Shown: in pieces, positions 19,328 to 20,554 of the stretch
Numbering within the stretch: the first letter of the stretch is position 1
Layout of the letters: the number at the start of each line of letters is the position of its first letter
DNA from: Ettlia oleoabundans
Taxonomy: Eukaryota > Chlorophyta > Chlorophyceae > Chlamydomonadales
Reading direction: 5' to 3'
NCBI GenBank assembly: GCA_019693395.1
Contig: JAAMXP010000070.1
Location: 1-20,554 of the forward strand
Length of the DNA stretch: 20,554 bases
The notes under the pieces: generated by a model
Seen by the model: the letters and a program-made list of their open reading frames with translations, nothing else
The model's database searches: none
What the model was told of the DNA's origin: nothing
Translations under genes and position numbers: made by a program

Positions 19328-20554
19328 CTAGCAGATGGGTCGGAACTTGTTGTTGCCGTTTCCATACTCCAGCGGTTCTGCCGACTCCCCAGCACCATTC
19401 ACTGCCCAGACATACAAGGCATAGTCCTCCCCACATTCCACCATGTCTGGAGCAACTTTGATCAGTCTCTGCATGGAACAGGGAAAAGACACTTGCCATT
19501 CCACAGGAGGAGAGCAAAAGCACCAGAACAAAACTGCCAGCAGCAACGCTGGTGATAAAAACACAGATGGGGCTCCACACATATAACAGGCGTTACCAAC
19601 TGGCCACCTCCGCATGCGATAGTGGCAAGAACATGCCCTGTTGCCAGCATGTGTTTGTATCAACCGGAAAGGGGCGTCTTTTCAAGCAATGGTGTGCAGG
19701 ATGGCTGGAAAGCTTACCGCTCCAGGGATGACGTTGCTGGGTGAGCCATTGTCAGTGGAGTTGAAGCTGGTACCGCTGGCAGCCTGGCCCAGCACGCGGA
19801 AACCAGTGAGCGCTGCAGCAGACAGAGGCACAAGTAAATCTGAGGTTAGCCTCAATTAGAATTGTCTTGCTTACAGAACCTAATATTGAATGCATCGTAG
19901 GTTGCCATACTTACGCAGCACGCCTCAGTAGCAGAGCACACCACAATGTCCGTCACATTGGACATTTCAGGCCTACACAAGTCCCATAAGCAACTTGAAA
20001 AGAAAGAAAGAAATACGGACTACGCCCGCAGACGTGGGGTTGAGGAAGCCAGCAGAGGAAACGGCCTGCTCCAGCCAAGGCTGGGCAGGCCGCCTCTAGC
20101 TGGCTACCATTCATAAGCAACTTGCCTATGTCGTCACCGCCTGTCTGGCTGGGAGGCCTCACAAGGACATCCAGCCCTTGGCCGTCCATAGAGACGAACA
20201 TGCTGATCGGCCTGCCAGGTATTGAGGCACAAACTTCTGTGCCTGCTGTGGAGTTGATGCAGCTGAGCCCGTTGCAGCAGAAGTGGTCGGCACATTGGGT
20301 GTTTTGGGTCAGGCAGGGACTGCAGGCAGGGAACAAGTTTCAAAGTGAAGTAGGGAGCTTGCAAATAAAGCAGCCATGTATGGTGACTGGCAGCCACAGG
20401 CTTTGTGAGCATCCCAGCGCGTTGGCTGCCCCGCAAGGCAGGTATTGCTTTCTACCCCTGCCAGCTGTCCTTGCCTTGGAGGGGGAGGGGATGGCGGCGA
20501 AGGCGGCCGTGGTGGTGGCGAAGGCGGCGGTGGTGGCTTTGGAGATGGCGGCGG
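19328..20554 (-). CDS. Secreted/cell-wall-type protein: Pro-rich spacer, Cys-knot-like segment, fibronectin-III-like domain; 5' end outside the window
   Basis: Four exons, 20388-20554, 20126-20319, 19718-19812 and 19328-19468, join in phase to 198 residues ending at TAG. The visible part starts with PPPSPKPPPPPSPPPRPPSP-type sequence, like hydroxyproline-rich wall glycoproteins and pherophorin spacers of green algae. Residues 39-86 are cysteine-rich (nine Cys, including C-x6-C-x4-CC-x4-C-x9-C, an inhibitor-knot-like spacing). From about residue 91 the pattern fits a fibronectin-III fold: LDVLVRPPSQTGGDDI, ALTGFRVLGQ, then EDYALYVWAVNGAGES near the end. Three N-x-S/T sequons (two NST, one NGS) support passage through the secretory pathway. 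The signal peptide must lie upstream of the window. One intron is GC-AG. The first donor (20387) is the least certain boundary. No function beyond an extracellular or wall role is claimed. Confidence 0.78.
19813..20125 (-). other. GC-AG intron inside the FN3-like domain
   Basis: The frame breaks after GGDDI and resumes as ALTGFRVLGQ. The donor is ATAG|GCAAGT, and the acceptor is CTGCAG at 19813-19815. Phase 1 is kept and the join restores the expected strand pattern of the domain. No GT donor nearby gives an equally good protein. Confidence 0.6.
20470..20554 (-). repeat. GGC/GGCGAA-rich simple repeat coding for Pro/Ser
   Basis: Degenerate GGCGGCGAAGG units read on the minus strand as PPPSP and PPSPP motifs. 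This is the spacer of the wall-type protein and continues past the window edge. Confidence 0.75.

Overview
The window looks like nuclear DNA of a green alga (Chlorophyta). The genes are split into many exons by introns of about 140-360 bases with GTGAGT/GTAAGT-type donors and TGCAG-type acceptors. Codons are GC-rich at third positions, proteins carry long Ala/Gln runs, and the TGTAA poly(A) signal typical of green algae occurs downstream of two genes. No prokaryotic operon, rRNA, tRNA, CRISPR array or transposon was recognised. All gene models were assembled by hand from splice-site consensus, reading-phase continuity and remembered protein families; no search was run.

Layout. (1) 160-2046, minus: six exons of pyrroline-5-carboxylate reductase (last step of proline synthesis), cut by the left window edge. 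(2) 2047-3042: divergent intergenic region. (3) 3043-4216, plus: five exons of a compact prolyl-4-hydroxylase-like 2-oxoglutarate/Fe(II) oxygenase. (4) 4217-5057: convergent 3' region. (5) 5058-18482, minus: an 18-exon reading frame of about 3,122 codons. Its first 12 exons (12770-18482) read as Treslin/TICRR/Sld3, the CDK-regulated replication-origin firing factor. Its last six exons (5058-12542) are a very long Ala/Gln-rich, basic, TP-repeat-bearing extension that ends in an unrecognised, more ordered C-terminus. (6) 18483-19327: intergenic region and 3' UTR. (7) 19328-20554, minus: 3' part of a secreted or cell-wall-type protein with a Pro-rich spacer, a cysteine-rich knot-like segment and a fibronectin-III-like domain, running off the right edge.

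How the genes relate. A proline-synthesis gene sits head-to-head with a prolyl-hydroxylase-like oxygenase, and a PPSP-rich wall-type protein lies in the same 20 kb. This is suggestive but may be chance. The Treslin-like gene is the most interesting item. The order of N-terminal fold, Sld3/Treslin domain and a V-A-x-T-P motif matches animal Treslin, and the motif falls at nearly the same residue number as the human CDK site. The C-terminal extension carries further Thr-Pro repeats, nuclear-localisation-like clusters and a CxxC-x6-CxxC motif. The main uncertainty is whether the extension belongs to the same gene: the phases fit, but a stop at 12678-12680 offers an alternative end.
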